Source: Clostridia bacterium
GTDB taxonomy: Bacteria; Bacillota; Clostridia; RUG12999
Assembly (NCBI GenBank): GCA_022801925.1
Contig: JAAWTG010000004.1
Coordinates: 1 to 64,000 of the forward strand
Reading direction: 5' to 3'
Length of the DNA: 64,000 bases
How positions within the stretch are numbered: the first letter of the stretch is position 1; each line of letters starts with the position of its first letter. Below the pieces are notes generated by a model. The model saw only the letters and a list, made by a program, of their open reading frames with translations. It did no database searches and was not told the DNA's origin. The position numbers and the translations under genes were made by a program. Positions 1-5,916 of this stretch are shown here, piece by piece.

Positions 1-164
1 GAAACCAGTTCGCTCGTAACTGCAAGCACTTCGGCGTACACTTCATTTTTTGCTATGTAATCCAGTTCTTGCTGCAGGCGGATTTTTGCATTTACGTCCG
101 ATGTTTTTTCGGCTAATTTGTCGCTGCAAATTTTTGATAAATTCTGCACCGGTATTTTCATCAT
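1..164 (-). CDS. PolC-like truncated protein, third copy (N-terminus only, cut by window edge)
   Basis: The reading frame begins with two Met codons (ATG at 164-162) and runs off the left edge after 54 complete residues. The peptide is nearly identical to the first 54 residues of the next gene (161-1249), with only a few substitutions (for example Pro-Val for Ser-Ala at residues 5-6). Its ATG overlaps the TGA of that gene (161-163) in an ATGA arrangement, so the two are probably translationally coupled. By analogy with the two complete copies it should be a PolC-derived protein of about 360 residues, but only the N-terminus is visible. Function unknown. Confidence 0.75.
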   Translation of the reverse strand, partial: MMKIPVQNLSKICSDKLAEKTSDVNAKIRLQQELDYIAKNEVYAEVLAVTSELV

Positions 165-1249
165 TTCACATCGCCTCCCATTGCTTGCGTCTCATGTCTG
201 CTCATTACTTCGCGAAATTCCGCCGGATAGTGCGCTTTGAACCATGCCTTACGGTATTTCGCCATTGTCGTGCCGATACAATGCGCCTTCGAGCCCAAAC
301 GACGCCACACCTGATTCAGATTATTGATATATCGCTTGGAAATGCCGGCGTTTAACATCGCCGAGATATACTCCGAGGTACACTTTTCGTCAAGACCACG
401 TATTCCGACGCATTCCATAATGTCATACGCAGTTTCTTTGTCAATGCCGCGGCGCAGCAAATCCAGAAAAATGTCGTCGCGAAACGCGGGCATGTTCGGA
501 ATATCCTTTTTCTCACACGAATAGTCACCGCGTATCCAGCCTTCCGTTCGAACAAGTTCCTCAAAGGTTTTTGGATTTACCATTTGCATAATGCTTCTGC
601 GCCAAAGTTCACTTTCATCCGATTCTTTATCATCAACTTTCATATCGGTAGTCTTCATAATCTCTATGGTTTGCTTGTCGTCAAAAGGAATACTGTAAAT
701 ATCGACTCCGGTCAACTCCGTCAATTCTTTTAACGCCGGATACCCATATGAATTGCCATAAAAACTTAACTTCACTATGCTGCCTGTATCAAATCCATAT
801 GTGTTCCAGTTTGTTGCATCCCCGCTGAAAACCAGCCAACTTGGACGTGTCCCACGGTCAACAATTGGGATATGCGGGTAGTTTTCCTGTACATATTGTT
901 TCAGTATGGGTATAAAATTCACATCAAATGTCATTTCTATATCCCACGACCTATCACCCATAAAAACTTCAACGGGCAGATTGTGTTTCAGCGGGTTTAC
1001 CTCAGTAATGCCGAGCAAAAAGGCAATCAAAGACGAACCCATAAGACCCATAAATCTGCTGTAATACCCCAATTCACGAGAGTACGAAACCAGTTCGCTC
1101 GTAACTGCAAGCACTTCGGCGTACACTTCATTTTTTGCTATGTAATCTAGTTCTTGCTGCAGGCGGCTTTTTGCATTCGCGTCCGATGTTTTTTCAGCTA
1201 ATTTGTCGCTGCAAATTTTTGATAAATTCTGTGCTGATATTTTCATCAT
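161..1249 (-). CDS. Truncated, catalytically altered PolC-like protein (copy 2)
   Basis: This 362-residue protein aligns by eye with the C-terminal polymerase part of Gram-positive DNA polymerase III PolC. Residues 30-87 match the finger/palm entry (RLQQELDYI, then GSSLIAFLLGITEVNPL at 71-87). Later blocks match VRISGLSHGT-type, RDD-IxxxLL-xGI and SKAHxxxxxMAxYRxAWFxxHY-type segments near the C-terminus. PolC (about 1,430 residues) has the exonuclease, PHP and OB domains upstream; none are present here. The catalytic PDIDLNF motif reads WDIEMTF (D103, E105), and the third Asp of the KLDILG motif is Ser162 in KLSFYG, so polymerase activity is not expected. The gene starts 13 nt after the GTPase stop with a TAGGAGG site. 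Role unknown; decoy, regulatory or defence functions are guesses. Confidence 0.85.
   Translation of the reverse strand: MMKISAQNLSKICSDKLAEKTSDANAKSRLQQELDYIAKNEVYAEVLAVTSELVSYSRELGYYSRFMGLMGSSLIAFLLGITEVNPLKHNLPVEVFMGDRSWDIEMTFDVNFIPILKQYVQENYPHIPIVDRGTRPSWLVFSGDATNWNTYGFDTGSIVKLSFYGNSYGYPALKELTELTGVDIYSIPFDDKQTIEIMKTTDMKVDDKESDESELWRRSIMQMVNPKTFEELVRTEGWIRGDYSCEKKDIPNMPAFRDDIFLDLLRRGIDKETAYDIMECVGIRGLDEKCTSEYISAMLNAGISKRYINNLNQVWRRLGSKAHCIGTTMAKYRKAWFKAHYPAEFREVMSRHETQAMGGDVK
1086..1249 (-). repeat. Near-identical direct repeat (PolC-like N-terminal segment)
   Basis: Bases 1086-1249 repeat bases 1-164 with about ten substitutions and no indels seen. Bases 3300-3463 are a third, more diverged copy. 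All three are the 5' ends of the PolC-like genes. The first two copies are much closer to each other than to the third, which points to a recent tandem duplication of the gene at 161-1249. Confidence 0.85.
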
Positions 1250-1262
1250 TTAGCGCCGCCTC

Positions 1263-2264
1263 CTATTGGTTATGCTTCGCAAACAAGCCCTTGAATACCC
1301 CTACAACCGCGCCGGTTATGCCGCCCATTACAGCGCCGACTAACGCGCCAGGCTTACCCAAAACTTCCTGACCGATGGCATAGCCTTTTGTGCCAAATTC
1401 TTCATATGTATCCCAAAAGATGTCCGCGAATGATTTTGAAATCGCTTCCCTGTAATCTTCCTCGTTATCGTCAAACTCCCACATATTCTTATCGTCGTTG
1501 AGGTTTTCGGCAATCGCCATTCTTTTTTCGGCGGGAAGGGATAACACGATGTGATACAGCAGCTTTGTCAGGTTGTAAGGCGCAGCCTGAACACCGTTCT
1601 CGTCGGTATAGCCTGCGGAATAATACATCGGTCTGAACGCAATTCCGGTACCGTCCAGTATTCTTTGCTTGACCGACGCGCATTTCTTCTCCAGAAAATC
1701 TTTCAGCGTCTCGTCGGGACAGTTGTTCTCCTTGTCCCAATGCGTGCCCTTCATAGCCATATCCGCCTGATTTATCGCAATCAGCATACGGTTTGCGTTT
1801 TCCTTTGTCATGGAAGGAATAATGACGTTGTTTATCATCTCATAGGTAGAGTGTAAATCTTTGCTTGACCCGTCAAGGACAACCATTACCAAATCAATGA
1901 TTGGCGTACCGTTTTCGTCAACCTCAGACAGCTTCTTTACAATCTGCGTTGCATAATCCTCGTCCTTTTCGGTCACATCGCCGATTCCGGGCGTGTCCCA
2001 GATTGAAAGATTTTCCAAACGGTAACACTCGATGTCCTTCGTTTCGGGGTCAACGCCTACCCCGACCTCCGCTGTTTTTGTGTTGAAAATCGCGTTGATT
2101 GTTGAACTTTTGCCGCTGCCTGTCGCGCCGACCAGCATCAGATTGATTTTTTGCCCCCGCGCCTTCAACAGCTTGGACAGCTGCCGGTTCTTTTCCTCAG
2201 CGGGAGCGTCCGTTCCCATAATCTCTTCTTCCAGTAAGTCGTAAATGTTCTTCTTTTCGCTCAT
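1263..2264 (-). CDS. P-loop GTPase with C-terminal Gly-rich hydrophobic tail
   Basis: This 333-residue protein has a complete G domain: Walker A/G1 GATGSGKSS at 46-54, G3 DTPG at 90-93 and a G4 variant NQAD at 165-168. It resembles the Era/YfjP-like GTPases often found in accessory regions and the bacterial relatives of IRG proteins. The last 30 residues hold a Gly/Val-rich hydrophobic helix (GAVMGGITGAVVGVF) that could insert in or tether to a membrane. The start at 2264 is chosen because GGAGG lies at 2273-2277; a TTG further upstream would put that site inside the gene. It sits between two PolC-like genes on the same strand and is followed after 13 nt by the second. Substrate and partner unknown; involvement in a joint system with the PolC-like proteins is inference from position. 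Confidence 0.85.
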   Translation of the reverse strand: MSEKKNIYDLLEEEIMGTDAPAEEKNRQLSKLLKARGQKINLMLVGATGSGKSSTINAIFNTKTAEVGVGVDPETKDIECYRLENLSIWDTPGIGDVTEKDEDYATQIVKKLSEVDENGTPIIDLVMVVLDGSSKDLHSTYEMINNVIIPSMTKENANRMLIAINQADMAMKGTHWDKENNCPDETLKDFLEKKCASVKQRILDGTGIAFRPMYYSAGYTDENGVQAAPYNLTKLLYHIVLSLPAEKRMAIAENLNDDKNMWEFDDNEEDYREAISKSFADIFWDTYEEFGTKGYAIGQEVLGKPGALVGAVMGGITGAVVGVFKGLFAKHNQ

Positions 2265-2318
2265 TTGTACTACCTCCAAAAAATAATTATTTCCGACAGT
2301 CCGCCTGTCTTGTCTTTA

Positions 2319-2352
2319 ATTATAATGGAGGCGATGGACAATAACTGTCCAT
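2319..2352 (-). promoter_or_regulatory. Promoter -10 and palindromic operator upstream of the GTPase gene
   Basis: On the minus strand a TATAAT -10 lies at 2324-2319. A perfect dyad, ATGGACA-ATAAC-TGTCCAT (2334-2352), covers the position of the -35 box, where no good TTGACA is present. A closely similar dyad with the same spacing to its -10 occurs at 4184-4228. This suggests a shared repressor or activator site. Confidence 0.55.
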
Positions 2353-2365
2353 TCAAAAATAAAAT

Positions 2366-3463
2366 TTAAAAAAGTTTTTCTTTTTTTCTTTTCATCACTT
2401 TTTGAAATTCCTCCGCATAGTGCGCTTCAAACCATGCCATGCGGTATTCTGCCATAGTCAAAGCAATACAGTGCGCTTTCGAGAACAAATACTTCACCTG
2501 CTTCAGATTATCTATATACTGCTTGGAAATGCCGGCGTTTGACAGCACCGAGGTATACTCTTCGGTCAACCCTTTTCCTTTTCGGACACAATCCATTATT
2601 TCATACGCCGTTACTCTGTCAATGCCGCTGTTCAGTAAGTATAGGAAAACATCATCCCGAAACGCGGGCATATTTGAAATATCCTTTGGCGCACACTGAT
2701 ACGTGCCGTGTATCCAACCTGACATTTGAATAAGGTCTTCAAATGTACCTGGATTTACAAGTTGCCTAATTTTACAACGTTCCAAATTCAATTTTTCATC
2801 GCCATAGTCTATATCGGCAGTTTTCATAACTTCTATTGTCTGCTTGTCATCAAAAGAAATACTGTAAATATCCACTCCGGTCAACTCCGACAATACATTT
2901 AACGCCGTGGTATGTGGCTGACCACCAAATGAAAGTTTGATCACATTTTTTTGGTCAAATTTATCGGTATTCCGGTTTGTTGCACCTTCCCGGAAACCTA
3001 AGCAACAATACCGAAGCGGTTCAACGGTAAGTATTGCCACAGTACACGGTATATCCTCACGCGATATTATTGCTATATGCGGGTAGTTTTCTCGCATATA
3101 GCGTTTAGCCATAGGTATAAAACGCATATCAAACTTCAATTCTATATCCAACGGCTTATCATTATGAACCCCCATAAAGACTTCAACTGGCAGATTGTAT
3201 TTCAGCGGATCTATCTCAGTAATGCCAAGCAAAAAGGCAATCAAAGACGAACCGAGGCAGCCGAAAAATCTGCTGTAATATCCCAATTCGCGAGAGTATG
3301 AAACCAGTTCGCTTGCAACTGCAAACACCTCGGCATATGTTTCATTCTTTTCTATGTAATCCAGTTCTTGTTGCAGGCGGATTTTGGCATTCGCGTCCGT
3401 CGTTTTTTCAAACAATTTGTCAGTGCAAATTTTTGATAGATTCTGTGCTGTTATTTTAATCAT
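2366..3463 (-). CDS. Truncated, catalytically altered PolC-like protein (copy 1)
   Basis: This 365-residue protein is the most PolC-like of the three. Matching blocks are GSSLIAFLLGITEIDPL (71-87), LDIELKF (105-111), LTGVDIYSISFDD (195-207, compare LSGIDPKTIPxDD), VNPGTFEDLIQMSGWIHGT (236-254), RDDVFLYLLNSGID (269-282), DCVRKGKGL (291-299) and KAHCIALTMAEYRMAWFEAHY (329-349). PolC's PDIDLNF is LDIELKF (second Asp to Glu108) and its KLDILG is KLSFGG (Asp to Ser178), so it should be inactive as a polymerase. The zinc-binding cysteine segment of PolC is missing between 88 and 104. AGGAGA precedes the ATG and a consensus promoter lies at 3489-3517. It is divergent from the XRE regulator gene, which may control it. 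Confidence 0.87.
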   Translation of the reverse strand: MIKITAQNLSKICTDKLFEKTTDANAKIRLQQELDYIEKNETYAEVFAVASELVSYSRELGYYSRFFGCLGSSLIAFLLGITEIDPLKYNLPVEVFMGVHNDKPLDIELKFDMRFIPMAKRYMRENYPHIAIISREDIPCTVAILTVEPLRYCCLGFREGATNRNTDKFDQKNVIKLSFGGQPHTTALNVLSELTGVDIYSISFDDKQTIEVMKTADIDYGDEKLNLERCKIRQLVNPGTFEDLIQMSGWIHGTYQCAPKDISNMPAFRDDVFLYLLNSGIDRVTAYEIMDCVRKGKGLTEEYTSVLSNAGISKQYIDNLKQVKYLFSKAHCIALTMAEYRMAWFEAHYAEEFQKVMKRKKEKLF

Positions 3464-3488
3464 TCAAAATATTCTCCTATCTTTTTTA

Positions 3489-3517
3489 ATCATATCACAA
3501 ACACCCCTTATTGTCAA
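3489..3517 (-). promoter_or_regulatory. Consensus sigma-A promoter for the PolC-like/GTPase genes
   Basis: On the minus strand the sequence reads TTGACA (3517-3512), a 17-bp spacer, then TATGAT (3494-3489), followed by AGGAGA and the ATG at 3463. The spacer contains an AAGGGGTGTTTG box. Similar GGGGT boxes occur at about 3523-3535 and 3571-3582. Confidence 0.8.
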
Positions 3518-3540
3518 CGCAAATACCCCGTTTAGATTTT

Positions 3541-3568
3541 TTGATTTTATATCAACTTCCTGTACAAT
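3541..3568 (+). promoter_or_regulatory. Probable promoter of the XRE regulator gene
   Basis: TTGATT (3541-3546), a 16-bp spacer and TACAAT (3563-3568). The transcript would start only about 10 nt before the ATG at 3585, so the AGGGG at 3573-3577 may be partly cut off. Transcription from this site would give a nearly leaderless message. Confidence 0.55.
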
Positions 3569-3584
3569 ATTAAGGGGTGATAAT

Positions 3585-3920
3585 ATGGACTATATGAGGT
3601 TAGGGCAACGGATTCGCGAAGAACGCCTGCGGCTAAACTTAACGCAAGCAGCTCTCGCCGAATCGGTAGATATTTCTGACACCTATATGGGTGCAATAGA
3701 ACGCGGAGAGCGCAGTCTCACACTGGGTACCCTTGTAAGAATTGTAAATCGGCTCGGCGTGACAATCGATTATTTGTTGGCCGATTCTGTTTCCGACAGC
3801 GATTTAAATATCATGGAACAGTTCAAACAGATTATAGACGGTCAGCCTTTGGAACGGAAGCAATGGGCAATCTCCGTACTGCGCTCTATGTTTTCTTACT
3901 TTGACAAAGAGGAATCTTAA
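3585..3920 (+). CDS. XRE-family HTH transcriptional regulator
   Basis: This 111-residue protein has a Cro/C1-type helix-turn-helix in its N-terminal 65 residues: LGQRIREERLRLNLTQ, then ALAESVDISDTYMGAIERG and LVRIVNRLGVTIDYLL. The short C-terminal tail could be for dimerisation. The start at 3585 is chosen because AGGGGTGA lies just upstream and the HTH begins directly after it; an in-frame ATG 201 nt upstream would run through the divergent promoter. It is divergent from the PolC-like gene and convergent with the 59-aa gene, and probably controls one or both. The three GGGGT boxes in the divergent region are candidate operators. The effector is unknown. Confidence 0.9.
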   Translation: MDYMRLGQRIREERLRLNLTQAALAESVDISDTYMGAIERGERSLTLGTLVRIVNRLGVTIDYLLADSVSDSDLNIMEQFKQIIDGQPLERKQWAISVLRSMFSYFDKEES

Positions 3921-3935
3921 AATGATTCCTCTTTT
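3906..3935. terminator. Bidirectional terminator formed by overlapping gene ends
   Basis: AAAGAGGAATC (3906-3916), loop TTAAAAT, GATTCCTCTTT (3924-3934) is a perfect 11-bp hairpin with A/T runs on both sides. It contains the last codons of both convergent genes, whose stop codons overlap at 3917-3920. Confidence 0.75.
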
Positions 3936-4096
3936 ATCTTGCCCTCACGCAGCTCTCGAATCAATGTAACATCGTCTATCAAGCGTTTTATTGCTAAATT
4001 GACAAGCAGATCGACAGACACAGAATACTCAGCTGCAAGTATATGCAGTTCGTCATAGAGCATGGGATTTGTGAGACACACCTTGAAATTTTCCAT
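3917..4096 (-). CDS. Small protein of 59 aa, possibly ribbon-helix-helix
   Basis: A 59-residue protein starting at 4096, where a perfect AAGGAGGTG lies 8 nt upstream. A longer in-frame version from 4174 lacks such a site and would use this region as coding, so I prefer the short form. It begins MENFKVCLTNPMLYDEL and continues with two predicted amphipathic helices (LHILAAEYSVSVDLLVNLAIKRLIDD), a pattern seen in Arc/MetJ-type small DNA-binding proteins, but I see no decisive motif. The promoter overlaps a large palindrome at 4184-4228. It is convergent with the XRE gene. It may be a second regulator or an antitoxin-like protein; function not known. Confidence 0.7.
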   Translation of the reverse strand: MENFKVCLTNPMLYDELHILAAEYSVSVDLLVNLAIKRLIDDVTLIRELREGKIKEESF

Positions 4097-4180
4097 TAAA
4101 TATACACCTCCTTCATGGCGTTCGGTCAAAGTATAAATCATACGTTTTTTATCTGCATCTTGGGTTACTCTCATATATTT

Positions 4181-4228
4181 ATTATAACGCAGGGGTGTGG
4201 ACAGAAATTGTCCACACCTCTGCGTTAT
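4181..4228 (-). promoter_or_regulatory. Large palindrome overlapping the promoter of the 59-aa gene
   Basis: A 20-bp arm (4184-4203) and its complement (4209-4228) are separated by GAAAT, with a single G/A difference between arms. The core is TGGACA-N5-TGTCCA (4198-4214). On the minus strand a TATAAT -10 lies at 4186-4181, so the dyad centre falls near -35, as for the dyad at 2334-2352. It could also fold as a hairpin in RNA reading through from either side. Confidence 0.65.
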
Positions 4229-4257
4229 ATAATTATTACTCCAAATAAAATAAATTT

Positions 4258-4284
4258 CCCCTCTGCCATCATGCGGCAGAGGGG
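4258..4284. other. GC-rich perfect hairpin
   Basis: CCCCTCTGCC (4258-4267), a 7-nt loop, GGCAGAGGGG (4275-4284). There is no clear U-run on either side, so a terminator role is uncertain. Confidence 0.5.
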
Positions 4285-4516
4285 ATGATTGTATTATACC
4301 ATAAGCAGAATATATAAGTTTGAGCCTTTCATATACTTTTTCAAAAATAGGTTTTGATATATGTTGATATATTGCTGCAATCTATGAAGCAGTTGGAAAG
4401 AAAGGAACTATATTTGACAAAATAAGTGGATTATGATAAACTGTATAAAAAGAAACAACCTGTTGAAAGTCGCATAAATAAAGGCGTTTATTGCAATGCG
4501 AGGGAGTAAAAGGTTT

Positions 4517-4532
4517 CCCTCCTTCTCCGCCA
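4517..4532 (+). other. tRNA-Ser 3'-end remnant, candidate attachment site
   Basis: CCCTCCTTCTCCGCCA has the form of the last T-stem bases, 7-base acceptor strand (CTTCTCC), discriminator G and CCA of a bacterial tRNA-Ser. No T-loop consensus or 5' part of a tRNA precedes it, so it is not a working tRNA. A strong terminator follows at 4539, as expected behind a tRNA gene. This is what integrase-mediated insertion of an island at a tRNA-Ser gene leaves at one end. Confidence 0.5.
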
Positions 4533-4538
4533 TTTATT

Positions 4539-4574
4539 CAATACTCTGTTTTTTTTGAAACAGAGTATTGTTTT
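4539..4574 (+). terminator. Intrinsic terminator
   Basis: CAATACTCTGTTT (4539-4551), loop TTTTTG, AAACAGAGTATTG (4558-4570), then TTTT. The 13-bp stem is perfect. Confidence 0.75.
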
Positions 4575-4594
4575 ATATTCTTACTTCTCCGCTA

Positions 4595-4637
4595 TTAAAC
4601 ATGTAAGTCGCTAAAGCGGCTTACATGTTTAATTTTT
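4595..4637 (+). terminator. Long hairpin with U-run
   Basis: TTAAACATGTAAG (4595-4607) pairs perfectly with CTTACATGTTTAA (4620-4632); the inner CGCT/AGCG extends the stem. TTTTT follows at 4633-4637. It isolates the next gene from upstream transcription. Confidence 0.65.
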
Positions 4638-4794
4638 AGAATGAAATATGAACACGAGTGCCGTAAACGCATGGGAGCGCTAAGGAGAAGAAAGAATGGC
4701 TTAAAACTATGGCTTTAGACCTATTTTTTATTTTAACATATTCATGATAGATTCCAATTGTAATTGAAAAAACAGAATAGAGAGGGACGAAACA

Positions 4795-5673
4795 ATGAAT
4801 TTACTGAAAATTGCATTGCTGCAAATAGCGCCATGCAGCACCTTGGATGAAAACCTTAAAAAAGGAATAGAATGGTGCAGGAAAGCCAAGGAGATGGGGG
4901 CTGATATTGCATTGTTTCCCGAAATGTGGAGCAATGGATATAACATTTATAACCGTCCTGTAGAAGAATGGAAAGCAGAGGCAATACCGCGAGACAGTGA
5001 TTTTGTGAATGCATTTGCCAAACTTGCAAAAGAACTGGATATGGCAATTGGAATTACGTTGCTGGAACAATTTGGAAACAATCCGCGTAATACACTTGTT
5101 TTGTTTGATAGAGTTGGGAAGCAGCAATTTTCTTATGCAAAAGTACATACTTGCGATTTTGATATAGAACGGAATTTAACGCCCGGTGAAGAATTTTATG
5201 TCACGACACTCTCCACCGCCTGCGGCGAAGTAAAAGTCGGAGCAATGATTTGCTATGACAGGGAATTTCCGGAAAGTGCGAGAATTTTAATGCTGAAGGG
5301 TGCGGAACTGATTTTGGTTCCCAATGCCTGCCCAATGGAAATCAATCGTCTTGCGCAGCTGCGCGGACGGGCGTATGAAAACATGCTAGCAATTGCTACA
5401 TGTAATTATCCTGAAACTGTTCCCGATTGTAACGGCGGTTCCAGTGTTTTTGACGGCGTGGCTTATATACCCGGAGCAGATGGTTCCCGTGACACTTGTA
5501 TTTTACAGGCAGATGAGAGAGAAGGAATTTATATGGCAGAACTTGACTTGGAACAACTTCGCCGCTATCGCAAAAGTGAAGTGCATGGTAATGCATACCG
5601 CCGCCCCGGGAAATATAAACTTTTAACGGATTTAAAAATAGAAGAACCGTTTATCAGAAAGGAACGCAGATAA
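4795..5673 (+). CDS. Carbon-nitrogen hydrolase (nitrilase superfamily amidase)
   Basis: This 292-residue protein shows the full Glu-Lys-Cys triad of the nitrilase superfamily: E43 in LFPEMWSNGYN, K116 in SYAKVHTCDFD, and nucleophile C153 in GAMICYDREFPESAR. Length and motif spacing fit cytosolic amidases such as N-carbamoylputrescine amidase, omega-amidase or beta-ureidopropionase; I cannot choose between them. The typical C-terminal REVHGNAYRRP-like block is present (KSEVHGNAYRRPGKYK). The start follows GAGAGGGACG. The gene stands alone between hairpins and a 240-bp gap, so context does not identify the substrate. Confidence 0.92.
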   Translation: MNLLKIALLQIAPCSTLDENLKKGIEWCRKAKEMGADIALFPEMWSNGYNIYNRPVEEWKAEAIPRDSDFVNAFAKLAKELDMAIGITLLEQFGNNPRNTLVLFDRVGKQQFSYAKVHTCDFDIERNLTPGEEFYVTTLSTACGEVKVGAMICYDREFPESARILMLKGAELILVPNACPMEINRLAQLRGRAYENMLAIATCNYPETVPDCNGGSSVFDGVAYIPGADGSRDTCILQADEREGIYMAELDLEQLRRYRKSEVHGNAYRRPGKYKLLTDLKIEEPFIRKERR

Positions 5674-5778
5674 AAGCGTTAGTTAATGAATCGTGTTTGC
5701 AGGATCATTCAAAATAAGTTCTTTGCCCTAGAAAAGAGCCTGTCTTATCATTTCTTATGGCAGTAAAAATGTGGGACA

Positions 5779-5814
5779 ATGTATGCAGATGATATTTTGG
5801 GCATATGCATACAT
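5779..5814. other. Inverted repeat in intergenic region
   Basis: ATGTATGCA (5779-5787) and TGCATACAT (5806-5814) are perfect 9-bp arms with an 18-nt spacer, upstream of the DUF975 gene. It may be a weak hairpin or a protein-binding dyad; no further evidence. Confidence 0.35.
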
Positions 5815-5916
5815 TAGACGGGCTTTTGCCTGCTGAATAAAGCGGTGCGGATATCGTTCCGTAGAAATTTGTTTTTCAGAACGAATATCTACAGCTGCAA
5901 GAAAAGGGGCGAAAAA

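Larger units (their letters stand above)
4229..4794. other. Gene-poor island boundary region
   Basis: No convincing gene is seen in this 566-bp stretch. It holds, left to right: a 10-bp hairpin (4258-4284); AT-rich DNA with a promoter-like TTGACA-N17-TAAACT (4414-4442, plus) that has no gene behind it; a tRNA-Ser 3'-end fragment (4517-4532); two strong hairpins (4539-4574 and 4595-4637); and a 25-codon open frame at about 4641-4718 that I do not support as a gene. Confidence 0.6.

Noticed and set aside
3384-3584. Longer N-terminal form of the XRE regulator
   Set aside because: It would translate through the divergent PolC-like gene start and both promoters; the HTH begins directly after the ATG at 3585.
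1-4500. CRISPR array or toxin-antitoxin pair in the accessory segment
   Set aside because: The repeats are long gene duplications, not short spaced repeats, and neither the XRE nor the 59-aa protein has an identifiable toxin beside it.
4490-4532. Complete tRNA-Ser gene
   Set aside because: Only the last 16 bases fit. There is no T-loop consensus, anticodon arm or matching 5' acceptor strand upstream.
4641-4718. 25-codon frame (MKYEHECRKR...) before the nitrilase
   Set aside because: Too short, no ribosome site, no known match; may be debris of an inserted element.
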